In this document: piece after piece, positions 47,464-59,025 of the stretch
Layout of the letters: each line of letters begins with the position of its first letter
Numbering within the stretch: the stretch's first letter is position 1
Source: Enoplosus armatus
Lineage: Eukaryota > Chordata > Actinopteri > Centrarchiformes > Enoplosidae
Direction: 5' to 3'
NCBI RefSeq assembly: GCF_043641665.1
Contig: NC_092200.1
Location: 19,489,423-19,553,422 of the forward strand
DNA length: 64,000 nt
The notes under the pieces: generated by a model
What the model was told of the DNA's origin: nothing
The model's database searches: none
What the model saw: only the letters and a program-made list of their open reading frames with translations
Position numbers and translations under genes: made by a program

Positions 47464-48733
47464 GACTGACCTGAATAAATAGTGCCATGGTTGGAGACGT
47501 TATCGCCGCATCATCACAAGCTCTGACATTTCTACCTCGAACTATATCCACAGAAATGGCATTTCCACCGGTGGTGATGATGTTCCCACACGCGGCAGTG
47601 CCGTGTTTACCCACAGAGGACGTTTCTGACCCCAGCAGTGACCCACAGTGATAACATTTTTTTTATTTTTTTATATTGTACTTTTCCTGTGCCGGACACT
47701 CAATGCTTATTTCTATATTTTCTGATATTTAGAAGAGAATGCCCTCTGAACCCAGTATATTATTTCATTTGGTCCATTCATTTTCACTCTTTTTAATATA
47801 AAATGTTTTGGTCTACTACTTTCCGTGGACTGTTGATCCAATATTAGCCAAGTTTCTTCTGCCGGAAGCTGTTTCTCTAGGTGGAGGTTCTCAGGAACTG
47901 ATAATACTACCTTTTTGTAAACAATATAGAGCGACAAGCCAAGCGTTTCAGCTAATGTCCGACCTCTTTTAAACAGGTGAGGGGTGTCAGCTGCGCATGA
48001 TTAACTTAACGTGATTAAAAACGAATCCCACCCTTTCATCGAAAGAGAGCAGATTATTAGCGAATACACAGCACCACATGCCATAAATTGATAAGAAAAT
48101 GTGAAATAACTGATAATAAACAAAATAAATAAGACACAAATGCATGCATGAATAAAATCTAACAGGAACACAGAAAATAGATGTGAAAATAATATATATT
48201 TAAAAAAGGACCTTGCCCCTTCAGCTACCAGGAAATATAATCAATTTAGTCAGTAGATCAGTTAGTTAATGAACAATGAAAATAACCTTTACTTTGTCTC
48301 ATTTTTAAAAAATAAAAGACTCACTCTGAGCATGACGTGGGGTCATAGGGAAGATTATCAAAAAGAAACACAGGAAAAAATAGGGACATGACTCGCATTC
48401 AATTTTTGAATGTTTCGATTTTGTTAAATCCTAAACTCAGGGGCATTAAAAAGAATGTCCATTTTAAAGGATTCAATGGGAACGTGCTGGGGCCTCTGTC
48501 TCATAGACTTTTCAGGGAATTGTGTGCTCCAGTTCCCGTCTTTTATGCATCTTGTTCTTTTTTTTTGTTTTTCAACTCTTTTCCATATACAAAGGTGGAA
48601 ACAAGGAAATGAAAATGCAGTATATGCCTGATTCGACATGGCTTGGGATACGTTTCCTTGATACCCTGATATTCCCGAGGGGATGAATGGGGAGATTTCT
48701 TTCGCTTGTTTGTTGTCTGGAAAGGTTAAATAG

Positions 48734-48915
48734 TAAGTGGGCTTCACTTACATAGCGCTTTACAGATCAGGTCACATTCACCCATTCGCTCACCCATTCA
48801 CACACCAATGGCGGCCGAGCTGCCATGCGAGGTGCTGGCCTCCACCGGGAGCCACTTAGGGTTCAGTGTCTTGCTGGTTGCGGTCACCTCCACCTGGGCA
48901 TACTGATTGCGAGAT
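48734..48915 (-). mobile_element. Interspersed repeat related to the insert at 35159-35387
   Basis: CATAGCGCTTTACAGATCAG, GTCACATTCACCCATTCGCT, GCTGCCATGCGAGGTGCTGG and TTAGGGTTCAGTGTCTTGCT follow, in inverse orientation, the order of the 3' half of the 35159-35387 element. This is a very common fish repeat. The 5' part is missing. Confidence 0.62.
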
Positions 48916-49489
48916 TACCAGAATACACGCTGAAGAAGGGCGTCTTGTGCTGTCCCAGTTCTACTTTTTCATTATTCACCACATTAAGGATACAGCACCC
49001 ACTTTAGGTAAGAGGTAATTCTCTCCTGCCAAAGGGCCCATTTCTGTTGGGTAACGTATTCCATTATTATTTAGTCATTGCCGTTTGTCTCTCGTTTTCC
49101 TCTTGCGTGGTGTTTTAAAGAGATGCGTTCGTTTTCAGAAACCTTACGATATTCCTGTTGGCAGGACAAAACATGCAGGGCCGGCCCTAAGCATAGGCCA
49201 AGTCTGTCTTGTGGTGCCACCGGTCCACTAAGAGCCGGCACAACACTTTGGACTATCAGTGATTGCAGCAGCAGAAAAAAAGATTGGCGTGTGGGGGGCT
49301 TGTGCATTAACAGATAGGCTGACAGTAGAGCAAGACGGGTGAAAAACATCAGATTCTGTCTTTTTTTCCTTATCCATTAATGATGAAGAGGTCCAAGCTT
49401 TCTGGTGCATGGTGGAAGAAGCAGAAGAAGGCAGAAAAGAAAGCAAACTACTGAGATATGAATCAATACTTGTCACATGTAATCATAGT
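48916..49489. other. Non-coding stretch, no gene seen
   Basis: No domain, transposon end or tandem array was recognised. Confidence 0.4.
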
Positions 49490-50030
49490 GACTTAAGTCA
49501 GGATTCTCTGCAGGGTAGAAGCTCTTCCTGAGCCTTTCAGTGCTGGCTTGGTGTGTCTGGTACCTTCTTCCCGACAGTTATCCGGGTGGTCAGGATCCTT
49601 AATGGTTCTCCAAGCCTTATTCTTGCAGCGCCTGGTGTAAGATCCTTTACGGCTGGGCCACACATCCTGCGTGCGCGTCGTGGGACCTCTTGCTTTATAT
49701 TTCGGCACCCATGTTAGACAGGTTAGAGCAGCCATCTTGTCCCGTCGTGTTCGTCGCTGTTTCCGTCAGGACGCTCTCGACAGTGCCGGAATACAAAATC
49801 CCTCAGTATTGGAGGGGATACCCGGAATTTCCTCAAGTGCCTGAGGTGAAACAGTCTCTATCTTGCTTTCCTTACCACTGAGTTGGTATGCAGTGCCCAG
49901 GTCAGGCCCTTGGTGATGTGGACACCAAAGTACTTGAAGCTGATGTTCGGGGGGGCGTAGTTCCTTCCCTGCTTCTTCCCAAAATATGACTGTGACGTAA
50001 CTAGTTGAATAATCAAACATAGACCCCTAG
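49490..50030 (-). pseudogene. LINE reverse transcriptase C-terminal fragment
   Basis: Minus-strand frames give YTRRCKNKAWRTIKDPDHPD at about 49580-49650 and an FYSGTVESVL-type segment (ILYSGTVESVLTE) at about 49750-49800. Further upstream lies a degraded 'LTWALHTNSVVRKARQRLFHLR'-like stretch. This is the thumb-to-C-terminus order of fish non-LTR RT proteins, distinct in wording from the 2639-3190 copy. Frameshifts make it non-coding. No 3' tail was recognised to the left. Confidence 0.72.
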
Positions 50031-50975
50031 AAGCAATTCAACTTTACCCACCAACAGCGGCGGGCCTTTGCTGCAGTTATGGTCGCGGTGCGAAAGGGTA
50101 TAATAAATAAGCTAGCATGGGCAGATGGCAGCCGAGCTGCTGCTGTTGATGAAATCAACTGCCTGTTATTAACCTGTCTAATCCCTGTTGTCTGTTTCCC
50201 TCTCTGACTTGATGAGTTACGCTTAGCAATGGACATAAAATAATTTAGTGTGCAGGATAAACCAGGGTTATAGTTTTTAATTAGTGTGCAGGATAAACCG
50301 GGGTTATAGTTTTTAATTAAAATGCATCGCGAGATATTATAAAAATGCGTTTTGCAGTGTGTATGCGGAACTGAAAGACATTTCAAAGTTTTGCAGAGTG
50401 TTTGTGGGACTGATTTAGGCCAGTGATTGAATTTGTTTAAATGCAGTGGGCTCTACACAAGTCTAGTGTGCTGCTGCACTGCATATGCATGCATTTATGC
50501 TTATTATGCTAACATCTATCTATTACGTAATTTTATAGTTGGCTTAGGAAATATCTGGGACAGCCACTGCCCCGACACTGCACAGCCCAAGACATCCAAT
50601 GGTCTATACTTGATGGAGAGACATGCACCTCCACATCATGTACAAGCAGAGCGCAGCCTGCAGCAAGTGAGTCCACAAAGGCAGCACCTATTGGCCCTGC
50701 TGATTGGCCGGCCCCTGTTAGATAAGGTGAGAACAGAGGTCCCTATGAGTTAAAAGAGGATTTTAGTTTTCCTAAAAGGGAAAAGAGGATGGAAGAAGTT
50801 ACCACCTCTGCATCTACTAAATGGGGGTGGGGGGGTGAAGAGAAGCTGGCTGATGTGTTCAGAGAAAAACAATGGCCTTTGCTGCTCCTGAACAGATTTC
50901 GTCTAGGCCTCTAAAAATGCTAGGGGGGCCCCGACCTGCTGATGTGGTGTGGACAGGGAGATATTCCAGAGGAAA
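50031..50975. other. Non-coding stretch with a small tandem repeat, no gene seen
   Basis: 50245-50320 is a 36-bp tandem pair. The 108-codon plus ORF at 50427-50753 has no domain. The remainder is unrecognised. Confidence 0.4.
50245..50320. repeat. 36-bp tandem duplication
   Basis: TTAGTGTGCAGGATAAACC(A/G)GGGTTATAGTTTTTAA twice in direct tandem, with one mismatch, plus the start of a third unit. Confidence 0.95.
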
Positions 50976-50979
50976 GGGG

Positions 50980-51275
50980 AAGGGGGGGGCGATAGGAAAA
51001 GACCCTGCAGCCAGCTGACAGGAGGCCTGTATTCTGAGAGGTTTCGGGAGATAAGATGGGTATGGAGGGGGCGTCAGAAACACCTCAAAGATCTGATCTG
51101 ACATGGACAGGGAGCTAATGAAGGGAAGCGGGGGGGGGGGGGGGGGGAGTGGGTGAGAGGATCAAATTTAGAGTTAGTTTAGTTTAGATTCTGGCTGCGG
51201 CATTCTGAGCCATTCTAAGCCTTTTTAGTACTAGCAGACCCGACAACAAAACATTACAATCATCTATCAGATCTG
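50980..51275 (-). mobile_element. Degraded L2-like LINE 3' region
   Basis: The words GGGAGCTAATGAAGGGAAGC, GAGGATCAAATTTAGAG, TCTGGCTGCGGCATTCTGAG and ACATTACAATCATC follow the order of the LINE region seen at 12660-12830. Similarity is diffuse. An 18-G run at 51130-51147 interrupts it. Confidence 0.42.
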
Positions 51276-51699
51276 TGTGGATTTCTTCCCTCAGCCCTGG
51301 TGGCCTGTCCAGGGTCGGCCGCAGGATGAGCAGGAGTTAGATTATCGCTCTGTAAGGCTGCGACGAATGATTTATTAACCATTAATGATAAAGTCATTTG
51401 TGACAACGTGTTAACTGGTTGTCAGTCTGCCTCTCTGTACAATACTGCTCCCTTTGTAGACAAACCGAACCATCGCCCCCTCGAAGGATGGATAAATGGC
51501 CGTGTTTGCGGGTGAACTGTGCCTTTAATGATACTTGCAGCAAATGCGAAGGATTGATGGGGTTAGGTTCCATCGTCTCTGCTGCATGCCGCATGTCTTT
51601 TTCTTTGTTTTTTTTTACTGTCTGAGGACAAAAATAACAGTCGTAAGTTTCACGGAGCCTTCATCTGGAGCCTGTCACCCTCCCGGACTGCTGTCACCC

Positions 51700-52030
51700 T
51701 CCGTCAATCAACATGACTGCACTTGACAGTCTCTGCGCTCGGCGTGTTTTACGTTGGCGTATTGAGCGCGTTGATATAACCGCCGTGGACTTGTTTTTGA
51801 GCGTATATCCAGCCCGTTTGGCCGTGTAATAAAAAACGATCCAACACATTCCCATTTAAAGCACTCGGCCACAATCCCTCGCTGCTCCGGAGGATGACAT
51901 TTTCGCAGGTAGCGCGTCGGTAGAGAGGCTAACGCCGAATGTAATGAGCCTGTCCCAGACATGGCTCCGAGGATGGCCTCCAGTTAACAATATTTTGTGT
52001 TAATTAAAATGTTAATTAGACTATCCCTGT
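51700..52030. promoter_or_regulatory. Candidate conserved non-coding element with homeodomain doublet
   Basis: GTGTTAATTAAAATGTTAAT then TAGAC at about 51998-52022 carries two TTAAT(T)A cores 12-13 bp apart, preceded by GTTAACAATATTTTG. The upstream part is non-repetitive with CpG words (GCGCTCGGCGTG, GTAGCGCGTCGG). This combination is typical of vertebrate developmental enhancers. Inference only. Confidence 0.32.
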
Positions 52031-52364
52031 ACCCAGAGTTGGAAGTGCTCTTTTTTTTTCTTTTTCTTTTCTTTTTTTTCTCTCCAGGTCACTCCCATCT
52101 AACCTCCCTTGGACACCACAAATGTCATGAAACTGCAGGGAAGCACCTTCTCACATCTGAGATTGGAGACACAGCAGTTAAAACAGAAACACGGAAATGT
52201 GCGGCTTGCTATAATTAAAAGGCAGTTCTTTATTATTGACATAATCCGACAGTGGGGCGGGGCACAGTGCTACGTTTTCATAAAAACAAATTATTATTAT
52301 CATTATTATTGTTGTAAAACTACTGCACCCACGGCTTTCGGAAACAGCGGTAGGTCATGGTTGC

Positions 52365-52404
52365 ACCAGAAGTGGGTCTGGAATACCAGAAGTGGGTCTG
52401 CAAT
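52365..52404. repeat. 20-bp tandem duplication
   Basis: ACCAGAAGTGGGTCTGGAAT followed by the same unit with one change near its end. Confidence 0.95.
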
Positions 52405-53272
52405 GTAACTTGCATTTTCCACATGACAGTTTTTGCTTCCAGAATGAGTGGGTTACATAATCAGGCTAGGGGATGTAAAGCAGTGAAGTCACAGCAATCC
52501 CCATAGGTAGTGTGAGTTGAAACTGTACCATAATGGGAATGATGGTCAAAATAATCATCATTTATTTAATTTTTCCTTGATGGTGGGACTCCCGAGTGGG
52601 ATCAAGGTGGGGCAGTAAGGCGCCTACCATGAAAATAAAACATATAATGTCATTCTTAACGTTCTTCACCATCCAAATCTGCTCTTACCCAGGTGTTAGC
52701 ATAGGCCACGCCCCCTAAACACTATATAAGGGCAGGCGTTGTGTCCCGTGTGCAAATACTCTGGCCCATGATGTAAATGCTGAGTCAGCAGAGGGATGCA
52801 CAGTAACCGGTATCAAAGGAAAATTCGGTTTCGGCATGAAAATGGAAGCAAAAAGACACACCCCAGCCAAGCGCTTTCATAGTCTTAATTAAGGTCAGTG
52901 GACCGATAGTATTTCTTTAGACCCACGGATTTCACAATCCAATCGTTATAATTACTCTAAAACACGTAATAATCTCAATTTGATTATATGGCAGAGTTTC
53001 CTTGTGTTTGACAAACACTTTGTTGACTGTGAAAACGAGATGTTTCGAGAGTGCTCGCAAGAAAACCTTCTCTTACCGAAGAGAAGAGCGGAAATGAGAC
53101 GACGTCGGTGAATCCCAGAAATCAATGGGTAACTAACAAAATAGCAAGGAAGTACCAAAATAAGAGATTTCCCTCCTGCATGAGACCCAGTGTATGTCGC
53201 AAAAATGGATATTTTACCGAAACGTTCAGTTTTTTTTTGTCACTTTTGCAACTTAAAGAGATCTCTTCATAT

Positions 53273-53443
53273 TGCACTTCAATGGAAGTCATGGGGGACA
53301 ACATGGTCGTCCCTCCATGAGAAAATAAGTGTATCTAGAGCAAATCTGAAGCTTCTGCAGTCTATAATAATAATAATAATAATAAATAATACATTTTCTT
53401 CATACACCGTGAATGTTGTCCCCCATCACTTCCATCGAAAGCA
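53273..53443. repeat. Inverted repeat around an (ATA)n loop, probable MITE core
   Basis: The left arm TGCACTTCAATGGAAGTCAT plus GGGGGACAAC pairs with the right arm at 53414-53443, whose inverse complement reads TGCTTTCGATGGAAGTGATG plus GGGGACAAC. Between them lies an imperfect (ATA)n stretch at 53365-53390. A 'TGGAAGTCAATGGGGGACAA' word is common in fish non-autonomous repeats. Outer boundaries are unclear. Confidence 0.7.
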
Positions 53444-54640
53444 CACCAGGAGAGGGTTCTCTTATTGGCCAGTGTGAACAGGAGAATAGATGTCAGTGAG
53501 CAAATTTGAACCATCGGCGCCTGCTGGGAAACTAAATGGATGTACACTTCAAAAGTGAGCAAACGCTCCGATCACGCCGGAATGATCCTCAGTTGTATTT
53601 CCCGTGGCATCGACCGTCTGTTTTGCTGTATCACCAGCCTGCCTCGCGTCTCTGGCAGTATCAACACAGTCAATCATAGTTAGACACACACCCACTCACA
53701 CATATACTGTATACACACACATACTGATTCATTTACTGGATACCATGACAGTCATGTGCAGATTGCTAATGTGTGTGTGTGTGTGTGTCGCCGATGATGT
53801 TGCGTGCGGTATTTCAACGCCGGGCTTAAACTTTGGGGTTAAGTGTTAAGGGGGGGGCGTCAGGCTAAATGGCTTCATAACACACACTGTAACTCAGCCT
53901 CTGCACAGGGACGAAAACACATTACCGTCCTTTTAGCCAGAGCTATTCAGCCTGCCGTGTGACATCTATTGCAGCACCCGTCGATGAGGTCCCCACAACG
54001 GCGGCGAGAGGTTCCTCCAATGTCAGCTCGCCACATCTTCGAAGTGAAGTCGGCGCTCAAAGGGAATAAAGGCGGAGAGCAATGGGCCGCACTTGAGGTG
54101 ACAGACAAGGCGGGAGCCCCGTTGAAAAATGTTCTGCGCCCAGCCCGTCCAATCCCAATGGAGGAGGGGGGCGGGACAAATACCACAAAGACCGACTGAG
54201 ATGTTTCCTCGCCCACAAAGTCCCTTCCCCTTCACCCAGAGCAAGGGCCAGGGCAAGTACTCTGTCAGTATTTGCCGCTAACACAAACTATCTCCAGAAT
54301 TGGGTGGGCTACTTGCAACACACACTTCCGCGGATATTCCGCATCGTAGCAACCGAAAAAGACACTGCACCTTCCGAGGCCTGGCGTTTCCAGCTCTTTG
54401 GTGGACACAGGCTCTCCAACACCTCTCTAAGAATTCGGGGTCAGATATATCATAAGAAAACGGCGCAGCACAAACGTGCAATGCGGTCCTCAACAACTTA
54501 GCCAACTGCTATTTAGTGCCTGAATCGAAGCGGCAGCCGTTGTCGACTGGGACGTCAAGTCATGTTATGTTTTGTTTTTCTTGCACAAAACGACTGTTTC
54601 GGAAGGTTCCAAAGATTGTCAGATGCGGCACCCCAGGTGG
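53444..54640. other. Non-coding stretch, no gene seen
   Basis: A GT array lies at 53769-53789. Overlapping ORFs at 53947-54284 in several frames reflect local G+C and lack domains. No repeat was recognised. Confidence 0.4.
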
Positions 54641-54644
54641 TTTC

Positions 54645-54870
54645 GGATCCTGTTAGGCCGGCTGGTTCTGCTCGAGGTTTCTGCCTCTTAAAAGGAAGTT
54701 TTTCCTTGCCACTGTCGCCAAAGTGCTCCCTCATGGTGGGAACTGTTGGGTCTCTGTAATAAGATTATAAAGAGTCGGTCTAAACCTGCTCTATTTGTAA
54801 AGTGTCATGAGATGACTTTTGTTGTGATTTGGCGCTATATAAATAAAATTGAAATTGAATTGAATTGAAC
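54645..54870 (+). mobile_element. L2 LINE 3' end with (TTGAA)n tail
   Basis: GGTTCTGCTCGAGGTTTCTG, CCTTGCCACTGTCGCC, GGGAACTGTTGGGTCTCTGT, AAACCTGCTCTATTTGTAAA and TTTGGCGCTATATAAATAAA, then TTGAATTGAATTGAAC. This is the best-preserved L2 tail in the window and contains an AATAAA word before the tail. 5'-truncated with no coding part. Confidence 0.85.
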
Positions 54871-56525
54871 TGATATTGCGAATCTTACAGTTAAGAAGAC
54901 TTCATAGGAGACCTGTAGAGTGTCAGCTCACGATCGACGCCATCAGCCTCCAGACAAATGACTCATCTTCACCCACAGCTCCCGACAAGGAGGAAATGGC
55001 TCTCCTGCACCTTCAGTTCAGGCTCATGAACTGTATTTCCTTTTTTTTTTTTTTTAAATTGGTTCATTAAAGAAGACAATTCCGTACGTGCCAAAGAAAT
55101 CATGACTACGTGTGTGGACCCAGATCAGTTATATTTCTGCGTCATGAAGGCAGCAGGAGATGTGTTATGATATGCAGCAGAGCTGATTGGAAAAATGTCA
55201 TTTCCCTAACCTGGTAATCTGTGGCCTCTAACGCTGATTTTATTTAGACCGGATTGTCTTTCCAGCGAGTAAGAGAAGAAGAGGAGGCATGGGAGCACCC
55301 CCTTAGGGATTTCTTGTCATTGGACATTTCCGCCCCTTTCATTGGAAAATCTGTCGTTGGGTTCTGCAGCCGATCTGACGCATCATGACTGCACTGAAAC
55401 CGCAGTGAAGTCGCACTACCGGCCCGGAGAGGCAGACAGCAGCACCATCTCAGGTGTAATCGGCCCAATATTTGCACGCCGTTTGTTCTCCTCTCCGTCT
55501 AATTAAAATTATTGGATCCGCGCTAAATGCCCGTCTGAAATAAGGGACCATAAAACCTCCTTTCACACTGTTCCTTCAGTAAAAGGCCTCTTTTCATTCC
55601 CTTATCTCTTATTTTGCCTTTCACATGCGTCTTGGCATCACAGCAGGTGCAGAGGGAGAATCTGAGATAAATTACCTTTCGCCCCGGGCTGAAGTTAAAT
55701 TCTGTTTTGACAGTTTATCACGGGAGAAGCTCACCTGTATATCAAACTAATTAGCCTGCAGACTATATTTAGAATGTTATCTGTTCTCATTGCTCAGTCA
55801 TGTCAGGTCCTTAAGCAGTAAACACAGTTTTTTTTTTTTTTTTAATCATCAGATGTGAGCCTATTAATCGCAGTGTGTAACAGCTGCGATGCAGGCCGTG
55901 AAAATGGCCGTCGCGTTGTTTCGTCACGTCATCAACTCAGAAAATAAATGAATGAATGCAGACCGAAATGACCCCAAGGAAGTCACAGCATAAACATGTG
56001 ATTCTTCAAAAACAGAGCCCGCATTTTATGGCTCCATATATTTCTAAATGAGCACCAGTTCCAATCATCGTCTTAACCCTGCGAGCAATAAGCTGCATCC
56101 ACTAAAGGCCATAACAATTTTAATGTGCTCAAATCAGAACGTACGAAAGTAAGTATGTTGAGCGGCCGGCGTCGGAAAGCATCGCAGGTCAACTGCGTGA
56201 GCATGTGAAATACACTCACAAACTGAGCTACAGCTGAATTGATCTTTAGATCTTTAGAATAGACTAATGTTTGACATTCTGTCCCTCTGACAGCTTTGGC
56301 AGGAACAGACTAAGAGGCCGCTCCGGAGCATAGAAGGCTGTTAAAAAAATAAGTGCTTCTCTTTGGCTTGTTTGACCATCCACTCTCCATCAGTGGATGA
56401 GCTGAGAGCTGTGACGAGCCGCAGGTCGGGTTGTGGACTGTCAGTGGGGTCGCCGCTACCGTCCTCCCCTTTCGCGTCACTGGGAGATATTTGAGCTAAT
56501 AGCTGTTATTGCTTGGCCTTCAATA
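54871..56525. other. Non-coding stretch with candidate regulatory block, no gene seen
   Basis: 55440-55830 is listed separately. The rest (including CAGTGGATGAGCTGAGAGCT near 56390) has no recognisable domain or transposon. Confidence 0.4.
55440..55830. promoter_or_regulatory. Candidate conserved non-coding element
   Basis: Non-repetitive with homeodomain-type cores: GTCTAATTAAAATTATTGG near 55497 and AACTAATTAGCCTGCAG near 55746, plus GGTGTAATCGG and GAGATAAATTACC. No coding frame was found. Inference from sequence character. Confidence 0.3.
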
Positions 56526-56755
56526 GATGACGTAGGTAGCATCGACCCTGGTTCCCTCGACAAAAAGCCAATGGGATTTTGGATTACTGCGGAATACGAG
56601 CTCTGTGGCAAAACAAAAGTTTATGACACTCACACGCTTTGTTCAGCGAGATAATCTTCACTGATGAACACCACTTTTATGGGTTTTTGAAGCATAAATG
56701 GAATCGCCAGAAGTAAAAAGCTAACGTTAGGCTATAAAGGAACTACAGCACGGTC
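56526..56755 (+). repeat. Interspersed repeat, copy 2 of a two-copy family
   Basis: Matches 38567-38815 over nearly its full length (see that entry for shared words). It differs by an extra CTCACACGCTTTGTT and a shorter start. The two copies lie in the same orientation about 18 kb apart. Confidence 0.85.
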
Positions 56756-57954
56756 GCTCTTTGTGCTAAGCTAGGTTAACATTGATCTTTGTTTGTTTGT
56801 TTTTTCCCCTCCAAGTTACGGAGCAGAGCAGCAAATAGTGTGTGCCGCCCCCCCAAAAATGTCAGATTATACCTTTTTAAATGGAGTGACAAAGATAGTA
56901 TGTCAAAATTTGTTGTCAAATCTCAAAGTCAGTGCAGTCATTCAAGCGTAACTTGAGAGTATTTAGGTTCACTTGGCAACCACACGCTTCAAAGGTACGG
57001 GGACCCGTCTTCCACTTTCGCATTCATGACACTGATTTGTTTGCAGTGCCTGAAATGGCCCCCAAAAACAACCATGAATTGATTTGACAGCAGGGTGTCA
57101 CTCTGCACCCCCCCCCCCCCCCCCCCATGTGTGCTCAGTTCACTTCCTTCACTCACGGCCCCGATGGCAACCTGTGAGGACTTGAAGGAGAAAGGATTTC
57201 GCTGGAGGGGTCTTCCATATTGCATGGCACTTGGAACTGTAGGCACGGCATCGCTTCTGCATGCCGGATACAAAGACACAAAAAAAAAAAAAACGTACCG
57301 TACCCCCCCCACCCCACCCCAATAACACACACACGCTCACATCTTTCAACAGCTATGACTGATGGTGGGTTGGAACTAATTTGTTTGTTTACATGTAAGG
57401 AAAGTGCTCAGGAGAACGGTACATGCCTTGTCCCCCCGGTTCTATAGTTTAATGAGGCAGGCTTCGCATTCTGTCGACACACATTCAACACCCAATTCTC
57501 TCGGGCTCTCTCTTTTTTTTTTAATCAACACACCCACTCACTCACAGCGATGCAGCACATCTCCATAACTGCGCTTCGCACTTGCTTCGTCGGGCTTAAA
57601 ACTCACTTTCCGGGGCACGCGGCCGTCGTGGCCGTGTTTCAGCCACTGACAGCTATTTCTGAGCCACCACACTCTTCTTTTCGCCAATATGACTTTTTTT
57701 TGTCATTCCAAAGCCTTCGGGGTCCGTAAATCCCACAGCACTGAGAGGTGCTTAGCGCCGATGGGTCCGCACAAACACATTCCCACTCCTCTGGGCGTTT
57801 TTTCGCGGAACAGAACAATCAAGCAGGGTGAGAAAGTCACACGGTACATTACGGTGACGGATTCCTGAAAGCCCAATAAAGACCCTTACATCAATGCCAG
57901 TTTCAATTGATTACTTTTAATGAGTGCAAATAAATAATGCAGGAGCGTTCACAC

Positions 57955-58010
<56 letters not shown>

Positions 58011-58949
58011 AAGCAACAGAAACTTTACTGAAGTTCAATGCCCTTCAGTCGCTTTGCTTTTGTTGAAATGTCTTTGAGCAGAATTGCTTGTTAGCGCTTT
58101 GCCAGCCACCAGATCGCAAACTGCACCAATAAGGCGGCGTTGGAGGACGTCTCATCCCGTCAAGTCAGACGCACCGGGGTCAGCATTTGTGGAAGCCTGC
58201 CGGAGATTTTCGCACTCATTTCTGGGACATCCACATTAGCCAGAGTAGCACAACGTTCCCATGCCTTGCCGAGAGCAGATTGTTTGTGGGGTGAGGTTTG
58301 TAGAGCAGAGTAATCATAAAGAGAGACACATTCATACCTGATACCTTATGCCTATTGGATTTGTCCCACAGGCCCCACAAATGTACCACACTTGGTTCAA
58401 GAGCGAGTTAACTCGACATCAACTGGTCAGGTTTTTGCTGCATCTGGTATGGTTATTTATGGCACCCGGGTGGTGGTTTTGGTCATCATCCAATGAAGTT
58501 ATATTCCGTGTCACAGTCTTTATCTAAAAATGTTAAGGGCTGATAATCCATGAATTAGCGATAGTTCAGGCAATGGCATCGGTCGTTCAATCACGCTTCA
58601 CAGTCACTGGCTCATTCATCTGCAGCCTGTTTGGCTACCACCTGACTAATGACGACTAGTCCAGTCACGTTCACGTATGGGGCGCAACGTGACCTTCGTA
58701 CCAACAACGTTCGCTCCTTCCCCCCCTAACCTTCTCCATGTGTGCAAAGCTTTGGTGTTTTTGATTTATGATTATATGTTCATGTGTCATGTGGGGATTG
58801 GTTTTCCCAGCAATCATCATCATCACTGTTCAGATTCTCAGCTCCCTAAAAGAGCAAAGTCAAATTCATCTGTATAACAATTTGCTATCAATTGAGACGG
58901 CTGTTTGCGTCCTGTGTCCAACCAACAGTCAACGTTGGTTTCCTTTAAC
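56756..58949. other. Non-coding stretch with microsatellites, no gene seen
   Basis: 57108-57126 is a 19-C run. The (CA)n array at 57951-58004 is the longest dinucleotide CA run here. ORFs near 57095-57447 are products of the C run. No coding domain was found. Confidence 0.42.
57951..58004. repeat. (CA)n microsatellite
   Basis: About 26 CA units with one CG interruption near the start. Confidence 0.97.
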
Positions 58950-59025
58950 GACGATCATTCCCTTACCCTAACCAATTACTAGATTGAGTTGTCCTAAACC
59001 TAACCAAACCTCGACCATAGCAGTG
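58950..59025 (-). repeat. Probable third locus of the GGTTAGGTTTAGG repeat
   Basis: The inverse complement reads GGTTTGGTTAGGTTTAGGAC and then AATTGGTTAGGGTAAGGG, matching the doubled core of the 19340-19775 repeat. Only the core is present. Confidence 0.45.

Larger units (their letters stand above)
46841..48733. other. Non-coding stretch, no gene seen
   Basis: A (CA)21 array lies at 47002-47044. A (CTG)n array near 47434-47463 lies in open frames on both strands (poly-Leu on plus, poly-Ala on minus); neither frame has a domain. The remainder is unrecognised. Confidence 0.42.
51276..53272. other. Non-coding stretch with candidate regulatory block, no gene seen
   Basis: 51700-52030 is listed separately. 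52365-52404 is a 20-bp tandem pair. The rest, including CAATCCAATCGTTATAATTA near 52937, is unrecognised and has no coding domain. Confidence 0.4.
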
